In this document: positions 46,769-56,233 of the stretch, piece by piece
Layout: each line of letters starts with the position of its first letter
Position numbering within the stretch: position 1 is the first letter of the stretch
Assembly: GCA_027579435.1 (NCBI GenBank)
Contig: JANBPK010000950.1
Location: forward strand, 1-64,000
Reading direction: 5' to 3'
Source of the DNA: Candolleomyces eurysporus
Lineage: Eukaryota > Basidiomycota > Agaricomycetes > Agaricales > Psathyrellaceae
Length of the DNA: 64,000 nt
Program-made: the position numbers and the translations under genes
The notes under the pieces: model-generated
Seen by the model: only the letters and a program-made list of their open reading frames with translations
Told to the model about the DNA's origin: nothing
Database searches by the model: none

Positions 46769-48629
46769 ATGGCGGACCCTGATGCAATCGGAACCGAGGC
46801 CGCAAGAAATGCGATAAACATTGGTGTGAGTGGAGTTCACCGTTCGATTTCTATCTCCCCTGCCCGCTCACGTTACCGATTTGTCCCAAGTATGCTCATG
46901 GTAAGCACAGGTTCAAGCGTAGTTTTGAATCTCAGCTCAACGCATTTCCGATGGGTAGTGGTGATATTGACGGGATATGTGAGGCCTTACCACATCAGGG
47001 ATGGAATGTCGTTCTGCTCACTGATGGACATTGGTTTCGCTCACCGTAATTTCACAAAAGATATATCATTTCAGTTTAACCATGTCAGAGGAGGTAAAGA
47101 ATCTTTCAGATTTTTGAAGCTATACTTATGCATTGATTTCAGATAGACGTTGTCTGGCCTCAGAAGTGGACATTCGGAAGACTTTTGTACTTCGTAACCA
47201 GATATGGCAACCTTCTTTTCTTTTCAATGCTTACGATCTGTGGGTGTTTGTCCTTTTATTCGGTTCGCATACAGCTGACCTACATTTCTTATAGTCTCAA
47301 ATCGCTTCTACTTCGTCGTCGATATCAAAGTGAGAGACAATACGCCACGAAATCCCACTACTTACCGCCCTCTCTAGGTTTGCCAGGGTTTGCGGATTTT
47401 TCATCTGAGTGAGTTTTCCTGCATCAAACGGGAGATGGATTTATTAAATATCTGTTCTCAGTCCTGCTCGTTATCATCCGAAATAGCATTGAGTGTATGT
47501 TCCGACTTCCTCACTCTCTCACGACGTATTATAACCCACGTCCCCTGTTAGTATCTATATCCCTCTGCATCTACGCCCTTCTTGGGGCCACACGTTCTTG
47601 GTTGGTTGTCTTCATCGTTTTGTACACAGTGAGTTCTACTACTCTCACTACCCGCAACTTACTACGCAAAGACTGAGAACAATACTGTATATCCTAGTCT
47701 TTTATGGGTCCCGGAACGTTGACCGCAATGATGTTTGAAGCTACTATAAAAGGTCGGTAAGAGTGTGGTTTAATGGGAGATCCACTACTAACCGGATTGC
47801 GGTAGGCCGTCTTCCGGGCCCGTTGTATCGGTCTATGGGCTTTATGTGCACGTTGACGGACCCAAAAAATATAGAATACCAAACCGCTGCGCATTACATC
47901 AGTGCTGCAGGGACCGCTGGTAAGCACTCTTCCGCTTTGTATCCCTATTTGGTATCATATTTACCAACATTGAAACATCCATTTGACATCGGATATGCTA
48001 TGCAGTCTGCTTCTTGATAGGCGTTTGCACCCTCTGGATCGGATATAGACATCATAGAAACAGAACAACCAATGCCCTTCGAAGGGAAGGAGGTTTATGC
48101 TATCTTTTTATTCCCGGTGAGTATGCCCCCTGAATATAGTTCTGGCAAGCGATGGCTTACACTCATTTGTTCAGCTGGACGCATCATAAGTCTCGCCATG
48201 GCCAAAGGAATGCCTTTTAACGGAGTAAGAGATTTCCTGTGCTGACCCTCGCTCCCTCAGGGCTCATTAGTTTACATTCAGGTTGCCCGAGTATTTCTCT
48301 TGATCGACGAGATGCAAGTAGCAATTCTTTTTCTTTCGCTTCGCGAGTCCTAACCCCACGTCTTGCCGTCCTTTATGGGCTCGAAAAGCTTAATGAACCT
48401 CCTAGTTCCAATTTTTGCCACGCGCATGCTGCTCATGATACGTCAAGCCGAAGATCCAAGTACCCGATCTGTAGTCTCCACGCTCATTTTCAACCCGATT
48501 GACATGAAGAGGGACCCCGCGGGCATTGACAATGTCGGGGACTCATATTTTACGGCAAGAGTCTCTGAAAGCCGACAGATTGGCGGGCTAGAGCCGGTGG
48601 GGAAGGCACACACAACACAGGTACTGTAG
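46769..48629 (+). CDS. DUF6533-type multi-pass membrane protein, copy B
   Basis: Membrane protein of the DUF6533 family, close paralogue of copy A on the other strand. The start at 46769 reads MADPDAIGTEAARNAIN. Exons giving VVILTGY and IYHFSLTMSEE follow. The core exon (47143-47239) reads IDVVWPQKWTFGRLLYFVTR. Then come SNRFYFVVDIK, LCIYALLGATRSWLVVFIVL, GPLYRSMGFMCTLTDP with EYQTAAHYISAAGT, LWIGYRHHRNRTTNALRREG, and the C-terminal exon PIFATRMLLMIRQAEDPSTR with a polar tail to 48629. Exon phases match copy A. Some exon borders between 47.3 and 47.6 kb are not fixed. No frame-breaking lesion was found. Confidence 0.75.
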
Positions 48630-49257
48630 CGAGATTTTCAATGTGGGTTCATCGTTACTTTGGTCACGCAAATCCGACGCTCAATATCGTTTTCAGATGC
48701 AATACATGGTGATTTGTCACAATATCGGAATATTGGAACCTTGGGCGCTTCTGTTGTATCCTCTAGTTTATTAACTTGAACCTGTCAGACCTGCCTTGTT
48801 GAGGGTCGATGAAGAAGACTAGCGAAGAGTGACTGAAAGGTCTAGGGCATCCAGGTGGGCTAGAATTGTGTGCTGGCTCTGTTTTTTCCAAATGCGTCGG
48901 CATACATTCAACTTCCTAAATGTTCCTCTTACGATAAAGGCACAGTTATTGAGCATGTAGAACTCGAATGCGGTTGGGATAGAGGCTGCTAGAGCTGCGA
49001 TTAGCTTTGACATTAGTCCAGTCCACCATTCTGAGCAGCTCATAGCTCGCTCGGAACGGCTCTCAACGGGGAGTTTTCCCAACATGAGTGATGTTGCTGG
49101 CAGGATACGTGAAGGCCCTCGTCGTACTGTTGGATCTTGATCAGGCTTCGTGATGGCGATCATACAATACCACTGCCTACTAATTATGGGAGAAGGGGTG
49201 CAGTGTGCTTTCCAGGCCCCCTTCACGCTGCTATGCTTAAGAAACAACTGCAAATAG

Positions 49258-49428
49258 ACGTCAAACGACCTCAGAAGTTGACATTTGGAAAGGTTTTATA
49301 CCTCATATATCGCATGAACTGGTATGCCAACCTTGTATATTGACTTGAGATTTTGTACTTCATTCCCAGCAGGTTGAACTAGTCCCCTTGGTGACTCGAA
49401 TTGCTTCTATTTTGTTGTTGACATCAGA
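49258..49428 (+). pseudogene. DUF6533 relic 1 (two exons only)
   Basis: An exon beginning after CAAATAG reads VKRPQKLTFGKVLYLIYRMN, like the core exon of copies A and B. A second piece reads DSNCFYFVVDIR followed by a GTGAGC donor. No later family exons are seen downstream before 50.8 kb, and no N-terminal exons upstream, so this is a truncated copy. Its nucleotide similarity to gene B places it in the A/B subgroup. Confidence 0.6.
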
Positions 49429-50198
49429 GTGAGCAGTAGCTCGCTTTCGTCCTGGAGATCTCACTACATATCACTTTGTCTAGGTTCACGAGGCACTGAT
49501 GATCACTAATCAAGATGAGGCTCAGTATTCTGAACGAATTGTTTTCACTTATTAGAAAATTTTGAGAGCTCAGCTTGTGACCGTCAGACATGGCAAGTTC
49601 TCGATGTAGGCCCATCGTCAGCTTGGCCATCAAACCTCCAACTCACTCTCATCGTCAGATTAGATCATAGTTTAAGCGGTTTAATGAAGGACGGGCGATC
49701 GAGGGGCAACAGACGCGATCCTTCTGCCCCTGCCGCGGACGCAAGGATTACATGTGCACGTATGCACGGCTACGGTCTCACTCTCTGGCTCAGGGTTTCA
49801 CTCTTTCACTCTTCCTCTCTCTTGCGACGAGTCTGGAGATCTTGCTACCCTCCCTTTATGATCATTCTTTAGCAGCCGACGACGTCGGAATAATAATACG
49901 TGAGTTGTCTGACCCCCAGGCCGTCGGCTCATTGCCCACTACCATTACCCTAAGCTCTTCACAGATCCCGAATCTTCATTGGACTAGATCCGGATCTGGA
50001 GTCACTGAGTTCATCATCAAGTCTATGGAGCGCTACAATTCTAAACCGCGCTGACTCTTATCCGATGCTAGGCTTGATCCCGAACTCACCTTCTGCGAGC
50101 GCATTGTTGGATGTGGCTATGGTGGTCATGGAGAGCGTACAGAATTGCGCACCGCTTGCACAGCTTCTTGGACCCAACTAGACGCATTCAGAAGCTGA

Positions 50199-50290
50199 GT
50201 CCAGAAGATTGAAGAAGTGATCCAGCTGCTTCATTCGAAAGATCTTGTGTTTGGTCATAATCTGAAGCCGGACAACATCTTTTGTGCCTG
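50199..50290 (+). pseudogene. Possible protein-kinase-like catalytic-loop fragment
   Basis: Short frame reading KIEEVIQLLHSKDLVFGHNL then KPDNIF. It resembles the LHxxGxVxGDLKPxNI catalytic loop of fungal protein-kinase-like enzymes, but the catalytic Asp is replaced (HNLKPDN). Only this loop is recognisable and neighbouring frames are closed, so a decayed fragment is the best reading. Chance resemblance is possible. Confidence 0.3.
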
Positions 50291-50861
50291 TTTTGCGCTG
50301 TCCCGAGGCTGGGGTCGTCACGCTGATCACAACATGTGAGTACGGGGCAATACTTGATGCGGGAGATGGGTATAATGGATCGCTGGCTCAGGGTATAGAC
50401 CTGTATGCAATCTGATGAAGAAAGGTCATGATTGATCGTTATCGAAGAGACTGAGCGACTTGGCTTGAATTTGAGATTGCCACGAGATTACATATAGTGA
50501 AATATTGTATCAGCACTGTGAATTAGCATTCTTCAGCTGTTTCCATCAGAGCTTTGATGGAGATAGGTATGTGTGCGTGTGTGTGTAAGTGTCCAAGGTC
50601 GACGGGTGATTACGGTCGGTAGTAACGGCACAAAATATAAGCCCATTGATCTCCATTACCAGCTTTGTCCCACTTATGGGTTAGCAGGATTCTTATTCCA
50701 ACCCATCTGTGAAATCGGCAGTGAAGACCAGAAAGTTGTGTTCTGCAACAGTCTGATGAAGATAGCGCTGAAGGCAGCAACGGAGACTCAAGATTTCTGT
50801 CATAAATAACCAGCTGCGTGTGTTCCCATCCATCTCCTTACGTTCTTCATCCCCTTAACTC

Positions 50862-52701
50862 ATGGCTCTAACAAACTCGCGTTTGGTGGATCTGGCTGAT
50901 GAAACTATATACCAGGTACTACTTGGCTGTCAATTTGTCGAGGAAGTGCTAATAACAACTGCCGAATAGTATTTTCAATGTGAGCCTTAAGTCATTCATG
51001 TACCACGTCACGACGACTCAGTAACGCAACACAGTATCTGCGGCAGTGGCATTTGTACGATAGGCCAAGCTCGCTTTCGTTCTGCGTGGCATTCGCTTAT
51101 CTTCAACAAGACATATTATACTTTGACGACATTACATGAAGATGTACGTCTTATCCGATTTTCCTTTTAGAGTGTTGTGCCAAGTGGAACGAAGGTGAAT
51201 GAAATTTGGCCGAGACGATGGAATCTTGGAAAGACGCTATACGTCCTCATCCGATATACTTCTCTCCTATCTTTTGCCGCTTTCATGCCGCGTAGGTCAC
51301 CTATTCTGTTGGTTCTCAACTACTCAGATCGGTTCATCAACTCCCTGGCTTTCCAGTCGAACTTCGCATTTACACATCCCCATGGGATAGAAAGGTCAGG
51401 TCAACCAGATCGTTGCTGGGATGCCTTCATTCGGTTTCGACACTGACTACTGAGTCTATGCTTTCACCCCTCAGACTTGTCAAACTTTAAAAGTCCTTGC
51501 AGCCGGTGAGCTCGCGAGCCACTCTGGTAGTGGCCAAGGACACCGGACTAATTGATCACCCTCACGGCGTGATACATGTTCCTCACAGTCATAACCATAG
51601 TAAGACAACACTGTACAGAAGGTCTGGGATCTGAATTTAGCTGACTGGATGCTCACTAACTATTTCTGTCTTCCAACTCGGTCAGTTGCCATGGTGATTT
51701 GCATGTATGCGCTCTGGGGGGCCAGTCGGAGATTCTTGGTCTTGACCACGGTCGCATACTTGGTATGTCTGTTCCTCAATGAGAGTATCCCTTCAATACT
51801 CAGTCGACTCGCCTCTTATTGGGATTGACAGCTTTTGACAGGTCCCGTTTCTGTCCTAGAGATGCTTTTGGCTACCTCACTTGAAGGTTTGGCTCATTAT
51901 ATATAACTGGGGAGCTGAGGCCCTGTTTCGCTTATCCGCTCGTTCAGTCACCCACGAACCGCTCCGATACTATCTCGGATTCCAATGCACATTCGCTCCT
52001 CGACGGGTGGACGACCTATACCTAGCTGTTATGACGTACTTCTCTGCCGCTGGAACAATTTGTACGTCTGTTCCGATCTCTTGAGACCGTTGACGGGATA
52101 TTTGACAACGCATTCAAACACCCGTCGTCTAGTGATATTTGCCCTGGGATTGTACACANTTTTTTGTACGGTATAGGAAGGGTAACAACACCTTGCTCAA
52201 TGTTGTGCGAAGGGAGGGAGGGATCTACTATGTCTCCCTGCTCAGTGAGTTATAAAAGTCTCTCCAACAAAAGTGAAGCTCAACCGGCAATTATCACAAT
52301 TCCAACTAGTCCTACGCTTCCTCGAAATGCTGGTCTGTATCCCTAGCTTTCGGGTACGCCTTACCCGCATTCTTAGTTCGATGGAAACCTCGTCGTTCTA
52401 ATGTGTAAGGTCGCTTCAAATTTCAAATGGCTCTATTAGATTCAGGACAAGTACGGTGTACTCACTGCGTAAGTTTGCATTCACCAAATTATCCTCTCAT
52501 TTCAATATCAACTTTCCGCATAGAATCGCCACAGTCATTTCCCCCATTTTTGCGGGGCGTCTTCTCCTCATGATGAGAAGAATAGAAGGTCAAGAGACTC
52601 AGGAGATCTTGTCTACGCTCATATTTGCAAATTCCAGGCAAATACAGTCAGACCGTTCAGTTAGCGATGATCTCGATTCCGGAAGCCTGACTCTACCTTG
52701 A
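50862..52701 (+). CDS. DUF6533-type multi-pass membrane protein, copy D
   Basis: Family member with start at 50862 (MALTNSRLVDLADETIYQ). Small exons in phase give YFQ, LSAAVAFV and TYYTLTTLHED. The core exon is NEIWPRRWNLGKTLYVLIRY. Further exons give MVICMYALWGASRRFLVLTT, EPLRYYLGFQCTFAPRRVDD with TYFSAAGTI, and RKGNNTLLNVVRREGGIYYV. The C-terminal exon is SPIFAGRLLLMMRR with a Ser/Asp tail ending at 52701. The N near 52160 must be an extra base: dropping it keeps LYTFFVRYRKGNN in frame, while keeping it creates a stop. Two middle exons (51.3-51.9 kb) are not fully delimited. Confidence 0.7.
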
Positions 52702-52973
52702 ATTTGTAAAGTTAGTGCTTGACGTCGCCTTTGTCGTGTTGCGCGAATTGATAATCATGCATGTCGCAATCCAGGTATTGACCTCACTTCTAGCTTTTGG
52801 ACGATCTTGAGGACGTGTTGCGCTTCAGATAGCTAACATATTCGGCTTGAACTTAGTACGGGCTGCGGCTCTCAGTGCGAAAACCCCAAATACCAGCTGG
52901 AGGCACTCAACGCGCAGTGTGGGCAGTCTACCAACTGTGAGCGGAATATCAGTTCACTCACCCTATTTTTATC

Positions 52974-53073
52974 GCGGGCCGTTTGTATAATTATTATTCG
53001 CAAATAAAAAACATTTTTCGCGAAATATTTTGTCGATTTCGCGCAAATTGAGACCATTTTGAGTAGCGCAAAA
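52974..53073 (+). repeat. Left terminal inverted repeat
   Basis: 100 bp starting GCGGGCCGTTTGTATAATTA and ending TAGCGCAAAA. It matches the reverse complement of 53701-53800 with about 10 substitutions and no gaps. Confidence 0.88.
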
Positions 53074-53700
53074 TTCTTTCAGCTCACGCGAAACTATTGA
53101 GTCGTCGCGCAAATTCTTTTTAACGAGCTACGCAAAACTTCCACTACGCAAAAATTCCTCTCTGGGCGCCGCCTTCAAGCCCCTCAGTGCCTGCCGTTGA
53201 TCCTCGAAACTCTTCACGTCGAGGTACAGCTTCACCTCACAGATAATCGTCCCAAGACCTAGGACAGAGGTTTCATGTCTCCGGATTTGCACCAGTGCCA
53301 GATATCACCTTCGATCCAGGGCTCGGTCTTGACTATCAATACTTGTTGTATATGCTTCATAAAGCCAATATAAGCTACATAAACTTCTTTGATGTATATG
53401 CTCCTCATCGCTTCACCTCAAAGTCGTTTCCATTCAGTGCTTCATCCTTTTCTCTCTCTGATATAATGGTTACACTTACAGTCCTTTTCCTTGATAAATC
53501 AGATGGACTCTCATTGCCGTAGATAAAGGCAGATCTAATGGACTAGTCGCTACTAACTCGAATGAATCACGTTGTCAATGATCTACTAGTTTCACCCTGT
53601 TGACGAACCCCAGTGACCGTTATCAGCTCCGACTTGTTTTCATGTCTGAAATTTCAGACTTGGTGATTACTGTTGGCATAATTTTGCGCTACATTAAGAG

Positions 53701-53800
53701 TTTTGCGCTACTGAAAATGGCCTGAATTTGCGCGAGATCGACAAAAAGTTGCGCGAAAAATGTTTTTTATTTGCGAATAATAAATGTACGAACGGCCCGC
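53701..53800 (-). repeat. Right terminal inverted repeat
   Basis: Reverse complement starts GCGGGCCGTTCGTACATTTA and ends TAGCGCAAAA. It is the partner of 52974-53073. Confidence 0.88.
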
Positions 53801-54129
53801 CATATATTTTGGTTTGCTTGTTGACCCCATCGCTCGTTTGGGACCCTTACTTTAAATTTCCTTCTACGGAATTTTCTCTCTCGTAGACTCTTCTCGAATA
53901 TTTGTAGGATATTACTACTGCACGGCGGGGTCGATTTTATTTCTCTTTGTGCGCTAAACGGACCAAATTACATACCTTTGAATAGAATTTATTGGGAAGT
54001 CCCTTCATTCATTTGTATCAAGCAGTCGTTTCACGTTCGTTTTCATTGTTATTCATCCTGCCTCTCGTTGTTGTTTGACGCTCTATCATTCCATTCCTCC
54101 CGGCCGGTTGTATCTGCTTGGGTCTCCGA

Positions 54130-54270
54130 CAGTATCGTGAAGCTGTTGGCCCTAGTCTTTGCCACACAATGCTGCTCCTGATACGTCAAGCCGAATCAGT
54201 GCGTGATACCTTTGCTCATTTCAACCCTGTTAGCATGGGGAGCGAATCCTTGGGCAACGACTGTCACTGA
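54130..54270 (+). pseudogene. DUF6533 relic 2 (C-terminal fragment, frameshifted)
   Basis: Reads IVKLLALVFAT, then after a one-base deletion continues in the next frame as MLLLIRQAESVRDTF and ends GSESLGNDCH before a stop. This matches the C-terminal exon of copy A (IFATRMLLMIRQAQ and SGSESLENVPGN). No other family exon is recognisable between the transposon end at 53800 and here. Confidence 0.6.
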
Positions 54271-54581
54271 GGAACGCGGTTTTGTGATGGTGCTTCTCCA
54301 GACGCGGCAATTCGGCGTATGGTACGGACTCGCAGGGGTGTGGACATGTGATCTAGGAGGAATATCTCGTAGACTACGTCTCGTTCCCATCCGCTTCTCT
54401 TGGGGAACTCATTCTCACAGGAAGTGCAAAGAGTTGAAATATAGGTGTATCCTCAATTCGGAGGTCGTCAGTCACCCTTCAAGTTGTAATCAGATGTATA
54501 GTTGTGTATCTTTGATTCAGTTCCAAATCGATACGAGGAGTAAGCACGAATATCCAAATTTCCTTGGGACTGTAGGCCTAT

Positions 54582-55724
54582 CTAGACGCTGCCTATAGAT
54601 AGATCGAGTCGGTCTGCGTGCTTTACATTAACGTGCATCAGCAATTCTCTCGGACACCCCCACAGGAGAGTGTTCCAGGACTCTGAGCAATATTTACAGC
54701 GGAGGAGTGGCATCTGACCTATCTCTTCAACCGGAGTCCAAGTGACGCCATCATGTGTACGATGGATACGACAGCCTACAAGCAAATTCCTATGCCCGAA
54801 GGCGCAAACATGACGCACAAAGTCGCGCAGACGTTTGGATCTTCGCAGGGCTGCCAACCTCATCAGATCATCAGGGAATGCCATTTCTTTCCCACAGATC
54901 TGTTTCGTCGGGGGCAAGGAAAGAGTGCATATCCAAGGGGAAAACTTGATATGTTTGAAGAAAAGGTGAGTATCGAACTCATCCCAGGCAAAAAGTCCGT
55001 CTTTGCAAGGATTGCCGTTTTCGTCGCGCAGTGGACAGACAAGAGCATAGTCGTAGGGATCAACCTCACAGTGAACGTTGAACCCGGCTTTACCAAGGGA
55101 CAGCGGCAGGGCAGGCAAGTTGCCTTGCTTCAGTCCGTCAGGATCAACGTCCTCCTCCATCAATGTTGAGGTCTGATCAGTCTCGGCCAAAGGAGTATGA
55201 TGCGCTTCGTCCTCTTGACCAAGAAATCTGGGAGGGATGCCCGAATCGTTGTCAAACGTATCGGTATCCGACTTTTGGACCTCATTATTCACTGTTAGGT
55301 CTATATCGTTAAAAGCATAGATCGCGGCTGAGCAGCTGTTGGGCTCGGTCACTGCAAGAAAATGAGCTGAGCGGGTAAGACCCACAGCAGCAAGGCGGTG
55401 AAGGCGTCGATGGTGCTCGTTGAAGATATCGCAGGGGTTGGCAGTCGGTCCAGTAGGATACCAATCAGTGATACAACTCTCAGAATCGGCAGCATCAGCC
55501 TGAGACTCGGAATCGTCGCTTTCAAATTGAGGTTGCTGAAGAGGATAGAACTCGCGTCTATGCCACTCTTCTTTCTTGATCAAGCCATTAGCAAAGAGAT
55601 CGTCATGATCGCGCGTGTCAGGGGCTGGAGTTGGGTCTCGAGGCGGATGGACATCGCTGAAGTCGAAGTCTTGCGCAAGGACACGTCTGGGAGAGACGAT
55701 GCGACGGTAGTACCGAAGCGACAT
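54582..55724 (-). CDS. Triple zinc-finger-like protein, copy 2 (intact, single exon)
   Basis: Intronless frame of 380 residues starting MSLRYYRRIVSPRRVLAQ. The N-terminal 200 residues are acidic and low in complexity. The C-terminal half has the same three Cys/His modules as the gene at 21.9 kb: ALVCPLRDENGNPC with THLFFKH; SPWICTLSLPPTKQIC with RHVCAFGH; and LRCKYC with MHVNVKH. Shared fixed words are DxxALxCP, WxC, RHxCxxGH and LxCKYC. Spacing inside the first two modules differs from classical C2H2 fingers (C-x9-C instead of C-x2-C). Nucleic-acid binding is possible but not shown. It lies head-away from the GH5 gene. Confidence 0.8.
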   Translation of the reverse strand: MSLRYYRRIVSPRRVLAQDFDFSDVHPPRDPTPAPDTRDHDDLFANGLIKKEEWHRREFYPLQQPQFESDDSESQADAADSESCITDWYPTGPTANPCDIFNEHHRRLHRLAAVGLTRSAHFLAVTEPNSCSAAIYAFNDIDLTVNNEVQKSDTDTFDNDSGIPPRFLGQEDEAHHTPLAETDQTSTLMEEDVDPDGLKQGNLPALPLSLGKAGFNVHCEVDPYDYALVCPLRDENGNPCKDGLFAWDEFDTHLFFKHIKFSPWICTLSLPPTKQICGKEMAFPDDLMRLAALRRSKRLRDFVRHVCAFGHRNLLVGCRIHRTHDGVTWTPVEEIGQMPLLRCKYCSESWNTLLWGCPRELLMHVNVKHADRLDLSIGSV

Positions 55725-56233
55725 GCCGAATCGAATTGGACTGTCTGCCTGCGTCAGTGAGAGGAGGAGGATGACAGCATGATAGAGTTGAAGACCTTAA
55801 ATACTCACTACATACCGGCCCCCTGTTTGTGCCTCTGGACACTGCTTGGACAATCATTGTCAAAGATACCCGTACCTGACGTGTTCCCACTGGTGCCGTA
55901 AATTTCTGCCAATTCCCCCATTGTCCTGAGCTTGAAACTAGTCCACGGTCAGTGAAGACATCGGGGCGGCTAAACAACGAGAGCCGGAGTAAGCGGTCAA
56001 TGATTGCCAGTGCACCGGAAAGGCACCGCGGCAAGTTAATGCCGAGTCCCACAAAAATGATGGCGAAGCCTCACAAGACACAACGTCATTGTCGTTCATG
56101 CTCACTTGGCGTTCACCGATATTCTTCCGACCATGGCCACGTCTGCAGCTCCAATGCATCCGCCTCTTCTCTCTTGCTTTCACTTGCCAGTGAAAGCTCG
56201 AACGCAATCTCCGCTGACCTGTTCGAGATAGTG

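Larger units (their letters stand above)
52974..53800. mobile_element. Non-autonomous DNA transposon (MITE-like), 827 bp
   Basis: Bounded by 100-bp terminal inverted repeats that align without gaps at about 90 percent identity. The ends are GCGGGCCGTT. There is no open frame of transposase size inside (largest 75 codons), so it depends on a partner elsewhere. Just inside the left end the word GCGCAAA / CGCAAA recurs every 20-30 bp. I could not find a clear target-site duplication: the flanks are TTTTTATC and CATATATT. The superfamily is therefore not assigned. It separates DUF6533 gene D from a DUF6533 relic. Confidence 0.8.

Noticed and set aside
48819..49253. 144-codon minus-strand frame
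   Set aside because: It overlaps the DUF6533 relic on the plus strand, and no motif was recognised.
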